A stretch of 64,000 bases of DNA, from assembly GCA_963803425.1 (NCBI GenBank), contig CAWDMA010000003.1, positions 558,001 through 622,000 on the forward strand, read 5' to 3'. Position numbers and translations under genes: made by a program. The notes beneath the pieces are model-generated. The model was not told the DNA's origin. It saw only the letters and a program-made list of their open reading frames with translations, and made no database searches. Positions 8,765 through 17,370 of the stretch are shown here, in pieces (the stretch's first letter is position 1; each line of letters begins with the position of its first letter). Source of the stretch: DASPWW01 sp963803425. GTDB lineage: Bacteria > Actinomycetota > Thermoleophilia > Solirubrobacterales > 70-9.

Positions 8765-9955
8765 TTGCCGCCACGCAGCTCGACAGCCCCACCCGTCCGC
8801 CGCTGCGATGACGCGGACTGGGGCCGACGGTGCTCGCGGCTTTACGAGGACCTGCGGCGTCCCGCAGCGGCGATGGTGCGACGGGCCTTCGGCCCCACCT
8901 TCGCGGACGCGGAGATCGAGGATCTGTACGGCGCCGCGTGGCTCGGAACGCTGCGGGCGCTCGATCGCCGCCGCGCGGAGCTGGACGACGAGGCGCTCCG
9001 CCGCTACGTGCTGACCGCGGTCGCGAACCAGGCGAGCAAGGAGCTCCGCCGACGCGGGCGCAGACCGACCGTCGACCTGGAGCAGGCCGGCGAGGTCGCG
9101 GACCGCTCTCCGACGCCCGACGAGCGCGCCGCCGCCACCGAGCAGGCGCGCCTCACGCGCGACGCGCTCCGCGCCCTCCCGCCCCGGCGGCGGGCGGTGA
9201 TCATGCTCCGGTACGGCTGGGGGCTCGACCCGCGCCACGTGTGCGGGCTGATCGAGGGGCTGTCGCCACGCGCCTACCGCAGGGAGATCACGAAGGGGGT
9301 GGAGGAGCTCAGCGCCAGGCTGGGTGATGCCGTCACAGACGAGACCGGCGTCGAGCGGCGCCTGCACCCGCTCGGCGCAGCGGTCTCGTGGCCTGCGCTC
9401 GCCGATGTGGTCGGGACCCACTCGCCCCGTCCTTTCGAGCGGGCCCTGCAGCTCTTCGAGCGGGCGCGCGAGTCGGTGGCGGGGCTGCTCGGGCGCGGCG
9501 AGCCCGCGGATGCCGCGTCCGGGGTCGGGGCGGCGGGGATCGCGAAGCTGGCGGGCGCAGGCGCGCCGAAGCTCGCCGCTGCATGCCTCGGGACCGGCGC
9601 CGCGGCGACCGCGTGCGTCGCGGCCGGGCTCGGGTCGGCGCCGATCGTCGACGTCCCCGCGAGGATCGACGCGGAGCGGGCCCGCCCGCACGCCGGGCGC
9701 GCCCCGCACCCGGTGGCGGCCGCGACCCCCGCGCCGCCCGACCCAGCGGCCGAGGATCCGGCCCCCGGGGGCGCCGACCCGCGCCCGTCCGAGGAGCCGA
9801 CGCCATTCGCACCCGCGGCCGCGCCGGCGGTCGAGCCGACGCCGCCGGCGGACCGCGAGTTCGGGCTGGCCGCGAGCGGCGTCGCCAACGGCGGCGGGGG
9901 AGGGGCGGGGGCCGGTGGGAACGGCGGCTCCGGCGCCCGCGAGTTCGGCCCCTAG
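8765..9955 (+). CDS. sigma-70 family (ECF-like) sigma factor with C-terminal membrane/Pro-rich tail (396 aa)
   Basis: Residues about 25-100 look like sigma region 2 (FADAEIEDLYGAAWLGTLRAL) and residues about 135-185 like region 4 (LRALPPRRRAVIMLRYGWG). The remaining about 200 residues are unusual for a sigma factor: an Ala-rich segment with one hydrophobic stretch (KLAAACLGTGAAATACVAAG) and then a Pro/Ala/Gly-rich tail. This may be a membrane-tethered sigma factor. The TTG start at 8765 is supported by a GGTGAGG site just upstream. The last 4 bases overlap the convergent nucleotidyltransferase gene. Confidence 0.75.
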   Translation: MPPRSSTAPPVRRCDDADWGRRCSRLYEDLRRPAAAMVRRAFGPTFADAEIEDLYGAAWLGTLRALDRRRAELDDEALRRYVLTAVANQASKELRRRGRRPTVDLEQAGEVADRSPTPDERAAATEQARLTRDALRALPPRRRAVIMLRYGWGLDPRHVCGLIEGLSPRAYRREITKGVEELSARLGDAVTDETGVERRLHPLGAAVSWPALADVVGTHSPRPFERALQLFERARESVAGLLGRGEPADAASGVGAAGIAKLAGAGAPKLAAACLGTGAAATACVAAGLGSAPIVDVPARIDAERARPHAGRAPHPVAAATPAPPDPAAEDPAPGGADPRPSEEPTPFAPAAAPAVEPTPPADREFGLAASGVANGGGGGAGAGGNGGSGAREFGP

Positions 9956-10428
9956 CGGCGGCGGGCGTTCTCGAGCGCGCCGATGTCGGCGAGGTCCTCC
10001 GGCAGCGCCGATGCGCGCTTGATCCGGATCAGGTCGTCGTAGCCGATCACCTCGACCTCGAGATCGTCGAGCTCGACCGCGAGCGCGCGGCGGGCGAGCT
10101 CCTCGTAGTCGGCCCGCGGCCCGGCGACGGCGCGATGGACGCGGAGCACGCCGTACCGGGTCCGGAACGCCGTCGCGTCGCCGGACCGCCACGCATCCGC
10201 GGCCACCGGCCGGTCTGAGTGCAGCGATCCGATCGCCTCGGCGAGCCGGACGTGGTTCCGCTCCCCGGGGCGGGCGAGGATGTCGACGTCGTGGGCGAGG
10301 CGCGGATAGCCGTGGGCGTTCACGGCGAAGCTTCCGATCAGCAGGTAGGCGACCTCGTGGCGGGAGAGTCGGGCGAGGATCCGACGCGCGTCCGGCGCCG
10401 GCTCCCCGGGCCCGTAGAAGCCGCTCAT
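9952..10428 (-). CDS. DUF6036/AbiEii-like nucleotidyltransferase (158 aa)
   Basis: The N-terminal half holds the nucleotidyltransferase signature GSFAVNAHGYPRLAHDVDIL: a GS pair followed by the DxD metal-binding pair. The C-terminus (YDDLIRIKRASALPEDLADI) matches the usual end of such small enzymes, where a conserved Lys/Asp region follows. It overlaps the stop of the upstream XRE gene by 4 bases (ATGA), so the two are made together. This arrangement resembles toxin-antitoxin or phase-linked nucleotidyltransferase pairs; activity is not established. Confidence 0.75.
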   Translation of the reverse strand: MSGFYGPGEPAPDARRILARLSRHEVAYLLIGSFAVNAHGYPRLAHDVDILARPGERNHVRLAEAIGSLHSDRPVAADAWRSGDATAFRTRYGVLRVHRAVAGPRADYEELARRALAVELDDLEVEVIGYDDLIRIKRASALPEDLADIGALENARRR

Positions 10429-10754
10429 CGTTCGCCGGCGGCGCCACGGTGGCGCAGGTCGCGGGCGATCTCAGCGTCCCGGAGCGCGCCGGCGAGGCGC
10501 TCCTCGGGGGTGCGCCGGAGCTGCTCGCGCCCCAGCTCGGGATCGCCCCGGTACGGCAGCGGCCGCAGCTCGACCGTCGGCTTCAGCCCCAGGCACGAGA
10601 CGAGCACCGAGAACCGCTCGAACGAAGGCGACTCGGCCCCTCGCTCGATCCTGCTGATCGCCGGCTGCGCGATCCCGGAGCGCCGCGCCAGCGCGCGCTG
10701 GCTGACGCCGCGGGTCCGGCGCGCCTCCCTGAGGATGTCTCCGAGCTCGGTCAA
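10425..10754 (-). CDS. XRE-family helix-turn-helix protein (109 aa)
   Basis: Residues 5-60 form a classic Cro/C1 HTH (ILREARRTRGVSQRALARRSGIAQPAISRIERG). The rest is a short helical tail with a LRPLPY segment. The start is a TTG at 10754. It is the first gene of a two-gene unit with the nucleotidyltransferase and probably autoregulates it; this is inferred from common XRE-first organisation. Confidence 0.8.
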   Translation of the reverse strand: MTELGDILREARRTRGVSQRALARRSGIAQPAISRIERGAESPSFERFSVLVSCLGLKPTVELRPLPYRGDPELGREQLRRTPEERLAGALRDAEIARDLRHRGAAGER

Positions 10755-10855
10755 CGCGATCGCGGCGGGCCGATCCGGGTGCCGGCTGCGGCCCGCCGAG
10801 GGCGGAAACGCTATCAGGCCGCCTCGGGCGCGGGGAAGCGTGGTTTGACCAGAAC

Positions 10856-10884
10856 TTGCTATGGCACGACTTAGGTTTTATACT
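10856..10884 (+). promoter_or_regulatory. sigma70-type promoter for hsp20
   Basis: TTGCTA (10856-10861) and TATACT (10879-10884) are separated by 17 bp, an almost ideal vegetative promoter in an otherwise GC-rich region. It lies 65 bp before the hsp20 start. I saw no HspR (HAIR) or CIRCE inverted repeat here. Confidence 0.7.
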
Positions 10885-10949
10885 ACCGTGTGAAGCGATT
10901 CTCAGAACGAATCCAAGACGAACCGAACTAACCACTACGGAGGTCTGAC

Positions 10950-11423
10950 ATGGCTCTAGTTCGTTGGGACTCCGGCCGCGAGCTCGACACGCTGCAGTCG
11001 GAGATGAACCGCGTGTTCGACACGTTCTTCGGCAACCGCCCCGGCAACGGGATCGCGTCGCGGCGCTGGGTGCCCGCGATGGACCTGGTCGAGGACGACA
11101 GCAGCCTCGTGCTTCGCGCCGATCTTCCCGGGATCAGCGAGGACGACGTCGAGATCGAGGTCAAGGACCGGGTGCTGACCGTGTCCGGTGAGCGCAAGGC
11201 CGAGGAGAAGAAGGAGGGCGAGGGCTACTACCGCGTGGAGCGGTCGTTCGGAAGCTTCTCCCGCTCCCTGACGCTCCCCGAGGGCGTCGAGGCCGAGCAG
11301 GTCGAGGCAGCGTTCGACAACGGCGTGCTCGAGGTCCGGATCCCGAGGCCGAAGGAGCAGAAGCCGCACCGCGTCGAGATCGGCAAGGGGAGCGTCGAGG
11401 GAAAGGGCACCGAGAAGGAGTAG
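10950..11423 (+). CDS. hsp20: Hsp20/alpha-crystallin small heat shock protein (157 aa)
   Basis: An ATP-independent holdase chaperone. The alpha-crystallin domain runs from about residue 40 to 140 (MDLVEDDSSLVLRADLPG ... FDNGVLEVRIPRP, where GVLEVRIP is the conserved end strand). The N-terminus (MALVRWDSGRELDTLQSEMN) matches actinobacterial Hsp20/Hsp18. The C-terminal tail is short and Lys/Glu-rich. A GGAGG site precedes the ATG. Transcription probably starts from the promoter at 10856-10884 and ends at the hairpin at 11446-11477. Confidence 0.93.
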   Translation: MALVRWDSGRELDTLQSEMNRVFDTFFGNRPGNGIASRRWVPAMDLVEDDSSLVLRADLPGISEDDVEIEVKDRVLTVSGERKAEEKKEGEGYYRVERSFGSFSRSLTLPEGVEAEQVEAAFDNGVLEVRIPRPKEQKPHRVEIGKGSVEGKGTEKE

Positions 11424-11445
11424 GCCCGGCCCACATCGCGCGCAT

Positions 11446-11477
11446 CGATCGAGCCCGCCACACGGCGGGCTCGATCG
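11446..11477. terminator. bidirectional terminator between hsp20 and the zinc protein
   Basis: A 14-bp perfect inverted repeat (CGATCGAGCCCGCC) flanks an ACAC tetraloop. It lies between the ends of two convergent genes and can serve both. Confidence 0.75.
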
Positions 11478-11484
11478 CCTGCGG

Positions 11485-11808
11485 CTACCGCCGCCCGGCC
11501 GGCCGGCGCGAGCGCGCCTCCAGCCGGCCGCGGCTCGACTCGTTCGCGCTGACCCGGCGCACGCGGCGCAGATCTCGGAGCAGGTTCTCCTCGGCGCAGC
11601 GCCGGTGCCAGTGATGGTGGTCGCCGCCGCCGACCCGGCGCACGTAGTGGACGACGACGTGGTCGGCGCCGATCTCGACATCGGCGTGGCAGCCGGGGCA
11701 GCGGTACAGCTTCCGCGCGATGTCGCGGATCAGCCACGCCTCGTCGCCCTCGTCGGTGAGCCCGACGAGGCTGTGGCGGGAGTCGGGCAGCCCGTGCAGA
11801 TCGTCCAT
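11485..11808 (-). CDS. small zinc-binding-like protein (107 aa)
   Basis: The centre contains CPGCHADVEIGADHVV and, 20 residues on, HHHWHRRC: a Cys/His set that could bind one zinc ion. Similar short proteins with CPGC...HWHxxCW-type patterns are widespread in actinobacteria without known function. The C-terminus is Arg-rich. It is divergent from tgt, with 23 nt between the starts. Confidence 0.65.
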   Translation of the reverse strand: MDDLHGLPDSRHSLVGLTDEGDEAWLIRDIARKLYRCPGCHADVEIGADHVVVHYVRRVGGGDHHHWHRRCAEENLLRDLRRVRRVSANESSRGRLEARSRRPAGRR

Positions 11809-11831
11809 CGGTGCCAGTCTAGGCTGGGCGT

Positions 11832-13055
11832 GTGAGGTTGGACCCGAATCGACTCCGGTTCGAGCTCGGCGCCGCCGACGGCCCCGCCAGGACAGGCGTG
11901 CTGCACACCGGCCACGGCCCGGTGCCGACGCCTGCGTTCATCCCGCTCGCCACGCGGGCGACGGTGCGCACGATGGAGCCGGGCGAGGTGGCCGACCTCG
12001 GGTACCGGATGGTGCTCGGCAACACGTTCCATCTGCTGCTGGCGCCGGGGCCGGACAGGATCGCGGAGCTCGGTGGGCTGCACGAGTTCATGGGATGGCG
12101 CCACGCGATCATCACCGACTCGGGCGGGTTCCAGATCTTCTCGCTGGCGCACGGCAACGTCGCCGACGAGATCAAGGGGCGCCGCGGCGGCCGTGACAGC
12201 GCCGGCGCGGTGCTCGAGGTGAGCGAGGACGGCGTCCGGTTCCGCTCGTACGTGGACGGCTCCGAGCACATGCTCGGCCCGGAGCGGTCGATGCAGGTGC
12301 AGGCGGCGCTCGGCTCCGACATCGCCCTGGTGCTCGACGAGTGCACGCCCTTCCACGCCGACCGCGAGTACACCGCGCGCTCGACCGAGCGCACGCACCG
12401 GTGGCTGGACCGGTGCGTGGCGTGGCACGAGCGCGAGGGCCCGTCCCGTCAGGCGGTGTTCGGGATCGTCCAGGGCGGGGTGCACGAGGACCTGCGGCGC
12501 GCCTCCGCCGAGCGGGTCTCGGCGGCGGCGGTCGACGGGCTCGCGATCGGCGGGACGTTGGGGCGGGACAAGCCGGAGATGTACGGGGTGCTGGACATGA
12601 CGATCCCGCTGCTTCCGGTCGAGGCGCCCAAGCACCTGCTCGGGATCGGCGAGCCCGACGACCTGATCGAGGGGATCGGGCGGGGGATCGACGTGTTCGA
12701 CTGCGCGGTGCCCACCCGTCTGGGCCGTCACGGGATGGCGCTGGCGCCGCTTCCGGGCGAGCGGTTCCGGTTCGACGTGCGCCGCTCCCAGTTCGCGCGC
12801 GACCCCCGGCCGCTCGTCGAGGGGTGCCCGTGCACGACCTGTGCCGAGCACACCCGCGCATACCTGCATTACCTGTCGCGCGCCGAGGAGCTCACCGGGG
12901 CGAAGCTGATCACCCGCCACAACCTCGTCTTCGTCGAGCGCCTCGTCGCGGAGGCCCGGGAGGCGATCTCGGCGGGCCGGTTCGGTGCCTACTCGACCGC
13001 GGTGCTGGCGGGGCGGGCTCCGTGGGACGCGGCGGAGGCGGTGGCCGCGGGCTGA
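11832..13055 (+). CDS. tgt: queuine/preQ1 tRNA-guanine transglycosylase (407 aa)
   Basis: TGT exchanges guanine-34 in GUN anticodons for a 7-deazaguanine base. The substrate-binding DSGGFQIFS, the GIVQGG loop, the catalytic Asp region FDCAVPTRLGRHG and the zinc site CPCTTC plus a downstream His (TRHNL) are all present. Length fits a single-domain bacterial Tgt. The start is GTG 11832. No other queuosine genes are in the window, so this organism may salvage the base or carry the rest elsewhere. Confidence 0.95.
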   Translation: MRLDPNRLRFELGAADGPARTGVLHTGHGPVPTPAFIPLATRATVRTMEPGEVADLGYRMVLGNTFHLLLAPGPDRIAELGGLHEFMGWRHAIITDSGGFQIFSLAHGNVADEIKGRRGGRDSAGAVLEVSEDGVRFRSYVDGSEHMLGPERSMQVQAALGSDIALVLDECTPFHADREYTARSTERTHRWLDRCVAWHEREGPSRQAVFGIVQGGVHEDLRRASAERVSAAAVDGLAIGGTLGRDKPEMYGVLDMTIPLLPVEAPKHLLGIGEPDDLIEGIGRGIDVFDCAVPTRLGRHGMALAPLPGERFRFDVRRSQFARDPRPLVEGCPCTTCAEHTRAYLHYLSRAEELTGAKLITRHNLVFVERLVAEAREAISAGRFGAYSTAVLAGRAPWDAAEAVAAG

Positions 13056-13070
13056 GCCGGCGCCGGGCCG

Positions 13071-14303
13071 CTACTGCGTGTTGTCCCGGATGAACTGCTC
13101 GAGCTTGTCGATCTGCTGGCCGATGTCCTGCTGCACGACGTCGTTGGCGTCGACGCTCTGCGAGGAGCTGTTCGCAAGCGCCACCAGCCCGACGATCACC
13201 GCTATCACCAGCGCGATCACGATCGCGGCCGCGACCCATCGCGCGGTCCGACCGGCCGGGGGGCGGCGCGCCGCCGGCTGGATCACGGGACGCGGAGGAC
13301 GCTGCGGGGGCCTGCGGCGCTGCTGGGGCGAGACCGGGGTGGCGGGCTCGTGCCGGGTGCTGGGCAGGGTCCGAGTCGCGTCGGTCGGTCCGGCGTAGGC
13401 CGTCGGGGCCTCGGACGGGTCGAGGTCGTAGTCCTGGCCGGCGAGCCCTGCGCGGAGCGCGTCGGAAAGGGCCCGCGCCGTCCGGAATCGGGCGGTCGGG
13501 TCGCCCTGGAGCGACTCCAGCACGGCTGCGGACAGCGACTCGGGCACGTCCGGGTTGTACGCGGAGGGCGACAGCGGTCGCTCGCTCTCACGCCGCACGG
13601 CGAGCTCCGCGAGGCTGGACCCCTCGTACGGGAGGCGGCCGGTGAGAAGCTGGTAGATCACGACGCCGAGCGCGTACACGTCGGACGCCGGGCCCGCCTC
13701 CTCTCCGCGCGCCTGCTCGGGGGCGAGGTAAGCGGCGGTCCCGACCACGGAGCCGACCTGGGTGAGGCGGGTCTGCTCCCCGGCGCGCGCGATCCCGAAG
13801 TCGGTCAGCTTCACCGTCATCTCGCCGTTCGGCCCGCCGCCGTCGGCGGCCGGCCCGCCGATCACCATCAGGTTGCCCGGCTTCACGTCGCGGTGGATGA
13901 TCCCGAGCCGGTGCGCGTACTCGAGCCCGGCACACGCCTGGGTGCCGATGCTGACCGCCTCCTCGGCGCCCAGCAGACGGTTGCTCGACAGCAGCTGGGC
14001 TCCGGACCGGCCCTCGACGTACTCCATCACGATGTAGTGGCGGTCGTCGTCGACCCCGGTGTCGAACACCTGGACGATGTTGGGGTGGATCAGCTTCGCG
14101 ACCGCGAGCGCCTCGCGGCGAAAGCGGGCGACGAACTTCTCGTCGTCGGAGAGGTGATCGGCGAGCACCTTCACGGCGACGGTCCGCTCCAGCACGTGGT
14201 CGGTCGCCTTGTACACGCTCGACATCCCGCCCGAGCCGAGCCGGCCCTCGAGCTCGTAGCGGTCCGAGATCACCCCCCCGCGCATTGCTCCGCGATCCGC
14301 CAT
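13071..14303 (-). CDS. membrane Ser/Thr protein kinase, PknB type without PASTA (410 aa)
   Basis: The Hanks-type kinase domain covers residues about 14-275: P-loop GSGGMSSVY, VAVKVL lysine, catalytic HRDVKPGN, DFGIA and APEQ. A Pro/Arg-rich linker follows, then one membrane helix (WVAAAIVIALVIAVIVGLVALA) and a 33-residue outer tail (SVDANDVVQQDIGQ...). No PASTA repeats are present, so ligand sensing would differ from PknB. The ATG overlaps the stop of the upstream lipoprotein gene (TGATG), implying coupled translation. An internal ATG at 14285 is a possible alternative. Confidence 0.9.
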   Translation of the reverse strand: MADRGAMRGGVISDRYELEGRLGSGGMSSVYKATDHVLERTVAVKVLADHLSDDEKFVARFRREALAVAKLIHPNIVQVFDTGVDDDRHYIVMEYVEGRSGAQLLSSNRLLGAEEAVSIGTQACAGLEYAHRLGIIHRDVKPGNLMVIGGPAADGGGPNGEMTVKLTDFGIARAGEQTRLTQVGSVVGTAAYLAPEQARGEEAGPASDVYALGVVIYQLLTGRLPYEGSSLAELAVRRESERPLSPSAYNPDVPESLSAAVLESLQGDPTARFRTARALSDALRAGLAGQDYDLDPSEAPTAYAGPTDATRTLPSTRHEPATPVSPQQRRRPPQRPPRPVIQPAARRPPAGRTARWVAAAIVIALVIAVIVGLVALANSSSQSVDANDVVQQDIGQQIDKLEQFIRDNTQ

Positions 14304-14818
14304 CAGCCCGAGGTGCCGCCGGATCCGTTCTTCGGCGGCGTGCCGCCGGAGTTGCCCCCGCCCAGGTTGCCGCCCTCGCTCGGGGGCTGCGTCGGCGTGG
14401 TGGTCGTCGGCGTCGTGGTGGTGGTCGTCGGCGTCGAGCTTGTGCTCGACGTGCTCGTGGTCGAGGTCGTCTTGGTCGTCTTCTTGCCGCCGCCGCCGCT
14501 GCTGCTGCTCTCGCACACCCCGTCGGGGCCGGCGAGCTTGAAGAGCTGCTCGGCGCCGCCGATGATCGCGCTCTTGACCTTCGGGTCGACCGTCGTCGGA
14601 AGCCCCGCCGCCTCATCGGCCACCGCGCTGGCGTTCTCCTGGATCGCCCCGCAGTCGCCCGAGGAGTCGGCCGCGCTCGCCGCGGAGAGCGCGGCGAGCA
14701 TCGAGTCGGCGTTCGCCGCGGGGATCGTCCCGTCGTTGCTCGAACCGCACGCTACGAGGGCGGCCGCGCTAATCGCCCCAAGCGCCAGCGCCGCCAACAG
14801 CAAGGGTGGTCTCGGCAT
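14303..14818 (-). CDS. lipoprotein with Ser/Thr-rich tail, partner of the kinase (171 aa)
   Basis: The N-terminus is a lipoprotein signal (MPRPPLLLAALALGAISAAALVAC with Cys at the lipobox). A domain of about 85 residues follows (DGTIPAANADSMLAALSAAS ... GAEQLFKLAGPDGVCES) and then a long Thr/Ser/Gly/Pro-rich tail likely to span or decorate the wall. I do not recognise the domain. The stop overlaps the kinase start, so the two may act as a sensor pair; that is inference from coupling. Confidence 0.65.
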   Translation of the reverse strand: MPRPPLLLAALALGAISAAALVACGSSNDGTIPAANADSMLAALSAASAADSSGDCGAIQENASAVADEAAGLPTTVDPKVKSAIIGGAEQLFKLAGPDGVCESSSSGGGGKKTTKTTSTTSTSSTSSTPTTTTTTPTTTTPTQPPSEGGNLGGGNSGGTPPKNGSGGTSG

Positions 14819-14871
14819 CTGCGGCGAGTCTAGCGACGGCTCTCGGCGCCGAAGAGAACCGTGAAACACGC

Positions 14872-15606
14872 TCACTGACCCACGTGCAGCCGGGTCGCCA
14901 GGTGTTCCGGGAGCCCCGCCTCGACGATTGCCGCAGCGGCGCGCCCGATGTCGTACTCGGTGCGCCGGTAGGTGGCGGTCCAGGCGCCCGTGTCGAGCTC
15001 CAGCCATGCCGCGCGGGGATCTGCGTCACGGGGCTGGCCGACGCTGCCCGGGTTGAGCAGCCACCGGCCCTCGCCGAGCTCGAGCTGTGTGCCCGCCTCG
15101 ACGTGGGCGCCGCGGACCTCGGCGTCGTTCCCAGGGTCGACGAAGAACAGGGTGACGTGCGAGTGACCTATCAGGCTGACGCGGCCGGATTGCAGCGGCA
15201 GGCACTCGGCCGCCTGGTCGACCGAGAGCACGTACTCCCACACCGGGTCGCGCGGCGAGGCGTGGTACAGCCCCACCTCACGTCCCTCGTCCGCGGCGCT
15301 GAGGCCGCGCAGGAAGTCCAGCGTCGCGTCGGCGGCGTTCCGCCTGGTCCAGGTGACCGCGTCCGCGGCCGCAGGGGAGAAGGCGTCGACCTCGATCTCG
15401 CCGAGCACCGCCAGGTCGTGGTTGCCGACCAGCGAGAGCGCGCACCGCTCCGACGCAAGCCGTGTGCACTCGTCCGGGTCGGCGCCGTATCCGACCAGGT
15501 CGCCGAGGCACCACACCTGCTCCGCTCCGGAGTCCTCGATCGCGGACAGGACCGCCTCGAAGGCGGGGAGGTTGCTGTGGATGTCGCTGACGATCGCGAG
15601 GCGCAT
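14872..15606 (-). CDS. calcineurin-like metallophosphoesterase (244 aa)
   Basis: All five metal-binding blocks of the metallophosphoesterase superfamily are visible: SDIHSN, LGDLVGYG, GNHD, HASPR and GHSHV. The size and the DLVGYGADPDEC pattern place it with the YfcE/PrpE-like group that includes phosphodiesterases and diadenosine-polyphosphate hydrolases. The substrate cannot be read from sequence. It is divergent from the M48 protease, with 24 nt between the two starts. Confidence 0.88.
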   Translation of the reverse strand: MRLAIVSDIHSNLPAFEAVLSAIEDSGAEQVWCLGDLVGYGADPDECTRLASERCALSLVGNHDLAVLGEIEVDAFSPAAADAVTWTRRNAADATLDFLRGLSAADEGREVGLYHASPRDPVWEYVLSVDQAAECLPLQSGRVSLIGHSHVTLFFVDPGNDAEVRGAHVEAGTQLELGEGRWLLNPGSVGQPRDADPRAAWLELDTGAWTATYRRTEYDIGRAAAAIVEAGLPEHLATRLHVGQ

Positions 15607-15630
15607 CGAGAAGCGGTCTATCGTAGGTGG

Positions 15631-16871
15631 ATGCGTGCAGGGAGCCTGTGGCGGGTGGGGGTCGCCGCGCTCGCCGCGGTGATCGTCGCCGAGGCCGGCG
15701 TGTGGGTGCTCCGCCCCCGCGAGCCGGCGCTCGACCCGGTCCCGGTGCGGGAGAGCGACTACTTCACGCGGGCGCAGCTAGAGCGCGCCCGCGACTACCG
15801 CTCGGACCAGCTCCGCCTGCTGGCGGTGACGATCGCACTGCAGGGGGGACTGCTGCTGATCCTGGCGAGCGGGCGCCCCAGGTTCGTCCGCAACCGGCTG
15901 ATCGCGCTCGGGGGGCGCCCCGCGCTCGGCGCCGCAGCCGCCGGCGCGACGCTCTCTCTCGCGCTCGCGGCCGTCGCGCTCCCCGTCGGAGCGATCGCGC
16001 ACCAACACTCCGTGGACGTGGGGCTGTCCACGCAGACGACCGGCGCGTGGCTCGGCGATCAGGCTCGCTCCGCCACGATCGGAGCCGCGCTCGCGGCCCT
16101 CGCCGCCGCCGCCTTCCTGGCGCTGATCCGGCGCTTCGGCCGGTTGTGGTGGGTGCCCGCGACGGCGGCGGTGGTGCTGATCGAGGTCGTGTTCGTGTGG
16201 CTGGCGCCGGTTCTGCTGGCGCCGACGTTCAACCACTTCGACCGGCTTCCACAGGGGCGGGCCCGCGACGACGTACTCGAGCTCGGCAGGCGCGCCGGCG
16301 TCGAGATCGGAGAGGTGTACAGCATCGACGCGAGCCGCCGCTCGACGGCGCTGAACGCCTACGTGGATGGGATCGGCTCGACGAAGCGCGTCGTTCTGTA
16401 CGACAACCTGCTCGCCGGGGTGGAGCGCCCCACGCTGCGCTCCGTGGTCGCCCACGAGCTCGGCCACGTCAAGCACCACGACATCCTCCGCGGGATGGCG
16501 TTCGTGGCGCTGGTCGCGCCGGTGGCGCTGCTGTTCGTCGGCGCGCTCGGGTTCAGGCTGGCGCGCCGCTCCGGCGCCGAGCCCGGCTCACCCGCCTCGC
16601 TGCCGGCGCTGGCGCTGGCGCTGGCGATCGCGGTCACCGTGCTGGGCGTGATCGGGAACCAGCTGTCGCGCCGGATCGAGGCTTCGGCCGACCAGTTCGC
16701 GCTGCAGCTCACCGATGACCCGGCGGCGCTGATCGACCTGCAGCGGCGGCTCGCGATCGCGAACGTCTCGGACCCCGACCCCCGTGGGCGGTGCGGGCCC
16801 TGCTCCGCACCCATCCCACCACGGTCGAGCGGATCGGCGCCGCCAAAGCCTGGCGCCGCGAGAACCCGTAG
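15631..16871 (+). CDS. M48 family membrane metalloprotease (CAAX protease 1-like), frameshifted near the end
   Basis: An integral membrane zinc protease of the Ste24/HtpX superfamily. An N-terminal CAAX-protease-like membrane region (about five hydrophobic helices) precedes HELGHVKHHD (HExxH) near residue 285 and SADQFAL, which supplies the third zinc ligand (ExxxD). The continuous frame runs away into junk, but one missing C in the C-run at 16779-16783 restores a normal end (WAVRALLRTHPTTVERI...) stopping at TAG 16869. So the gene as given carries a single frameshift about 30 codons from its end. Confidence 0.82.
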
Positions 16872-16900
16872 TCGCGCAATACCGGTTACCACGCGGAAGC

Positions 16901-16996
16901 GGACGCGAAGCGGAGCATTCCGCGGGATTGATGACGGACGCGAAGCGGAGCATTCCGCGGGATTGATGACGGACGCGAAGCGGAGCATGGCGCGGG
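16901..16996 (+). repeat. 35-bp tandem repeat, 2.7 copies, with core GGACGCGAAGCGGAG
   Basis: Two identical 35-bp units (16901-16935, 16936-16970) and a third partial unit fill the gap between the M48 gene and the DUF3467 gene. Each unit contains the inverted repeat GCGGA-GCAT-TCCGC. The same 15-bp core occurs at several other gene ends in the window. Confidence 0.9.
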
Positions 16997-17016
16997 AGTG
17001 GTTCCCCGCGGGATTG

Positions 17017-17320
17017 CTACTCCTCCTCCCGCCCTTCCCACTCGGGGAGGCTCTTGATCCCCTCCCGGGTCTGCCACTTCGAGTAGTTGTCCTCCATCGC
17101 GTCGATCAGCTCCCGCAGGAAGCGCGGCGACACGGCGATCCGGCGACACGACGATTCCGGGCACCTCCTCATCCTCGACCTCGTGGTCGACGCGCGCGAA
17201 CGTGAGCGTGAACTCGTAGTCGGAGTGGCTCACGTTGGCGAAGTTCGCGTACACGCCCGCCATCGCCTCGGGCGAGGTGTGGATGTTGATCTGACGCTCC
17301 GGCTGCTCGTCCTCGGGCAT
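17017..17320 (-). pseudogene. DUF3467 family protein (100 aa), one frameshift
   Basis: The N-terminus (INIHTSPEAMAGVYANFANVSHSDYEFTLTFARV, read in pieces) is typical of DUF3467, a small conserved actinobacterial protein of unknown function. After VPGIVVS the frame breaks; removing one C gives RIAVSPRFLRELIDAMEDNY...WQTREGIKSLPEWEG and a stop at 17017, which is the expected family ending. Length is normal once corrected. The gene is divergent from argS and lies in the same indel-rich patch. Confidence 0.8.
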
Positions 17321-17370
17321 GCGCGTGCCTCGCCTTCCTCGTCGGGTTCCGCAGCCTAGTATCGCAACCG

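Noticed and set aside
9081..9204. Internal minus-strand open frame in the sigma gene
   Set aside because: Short, within a well-supported coding region, and without a ribosome site.
7241..10447. A 1068-aa open frame on the minus strand
   Set aside because: It is antisense to the hydrolase and sigma-factor genes and has shadow-type composition (Arg/Pro/Gly/His-rich).
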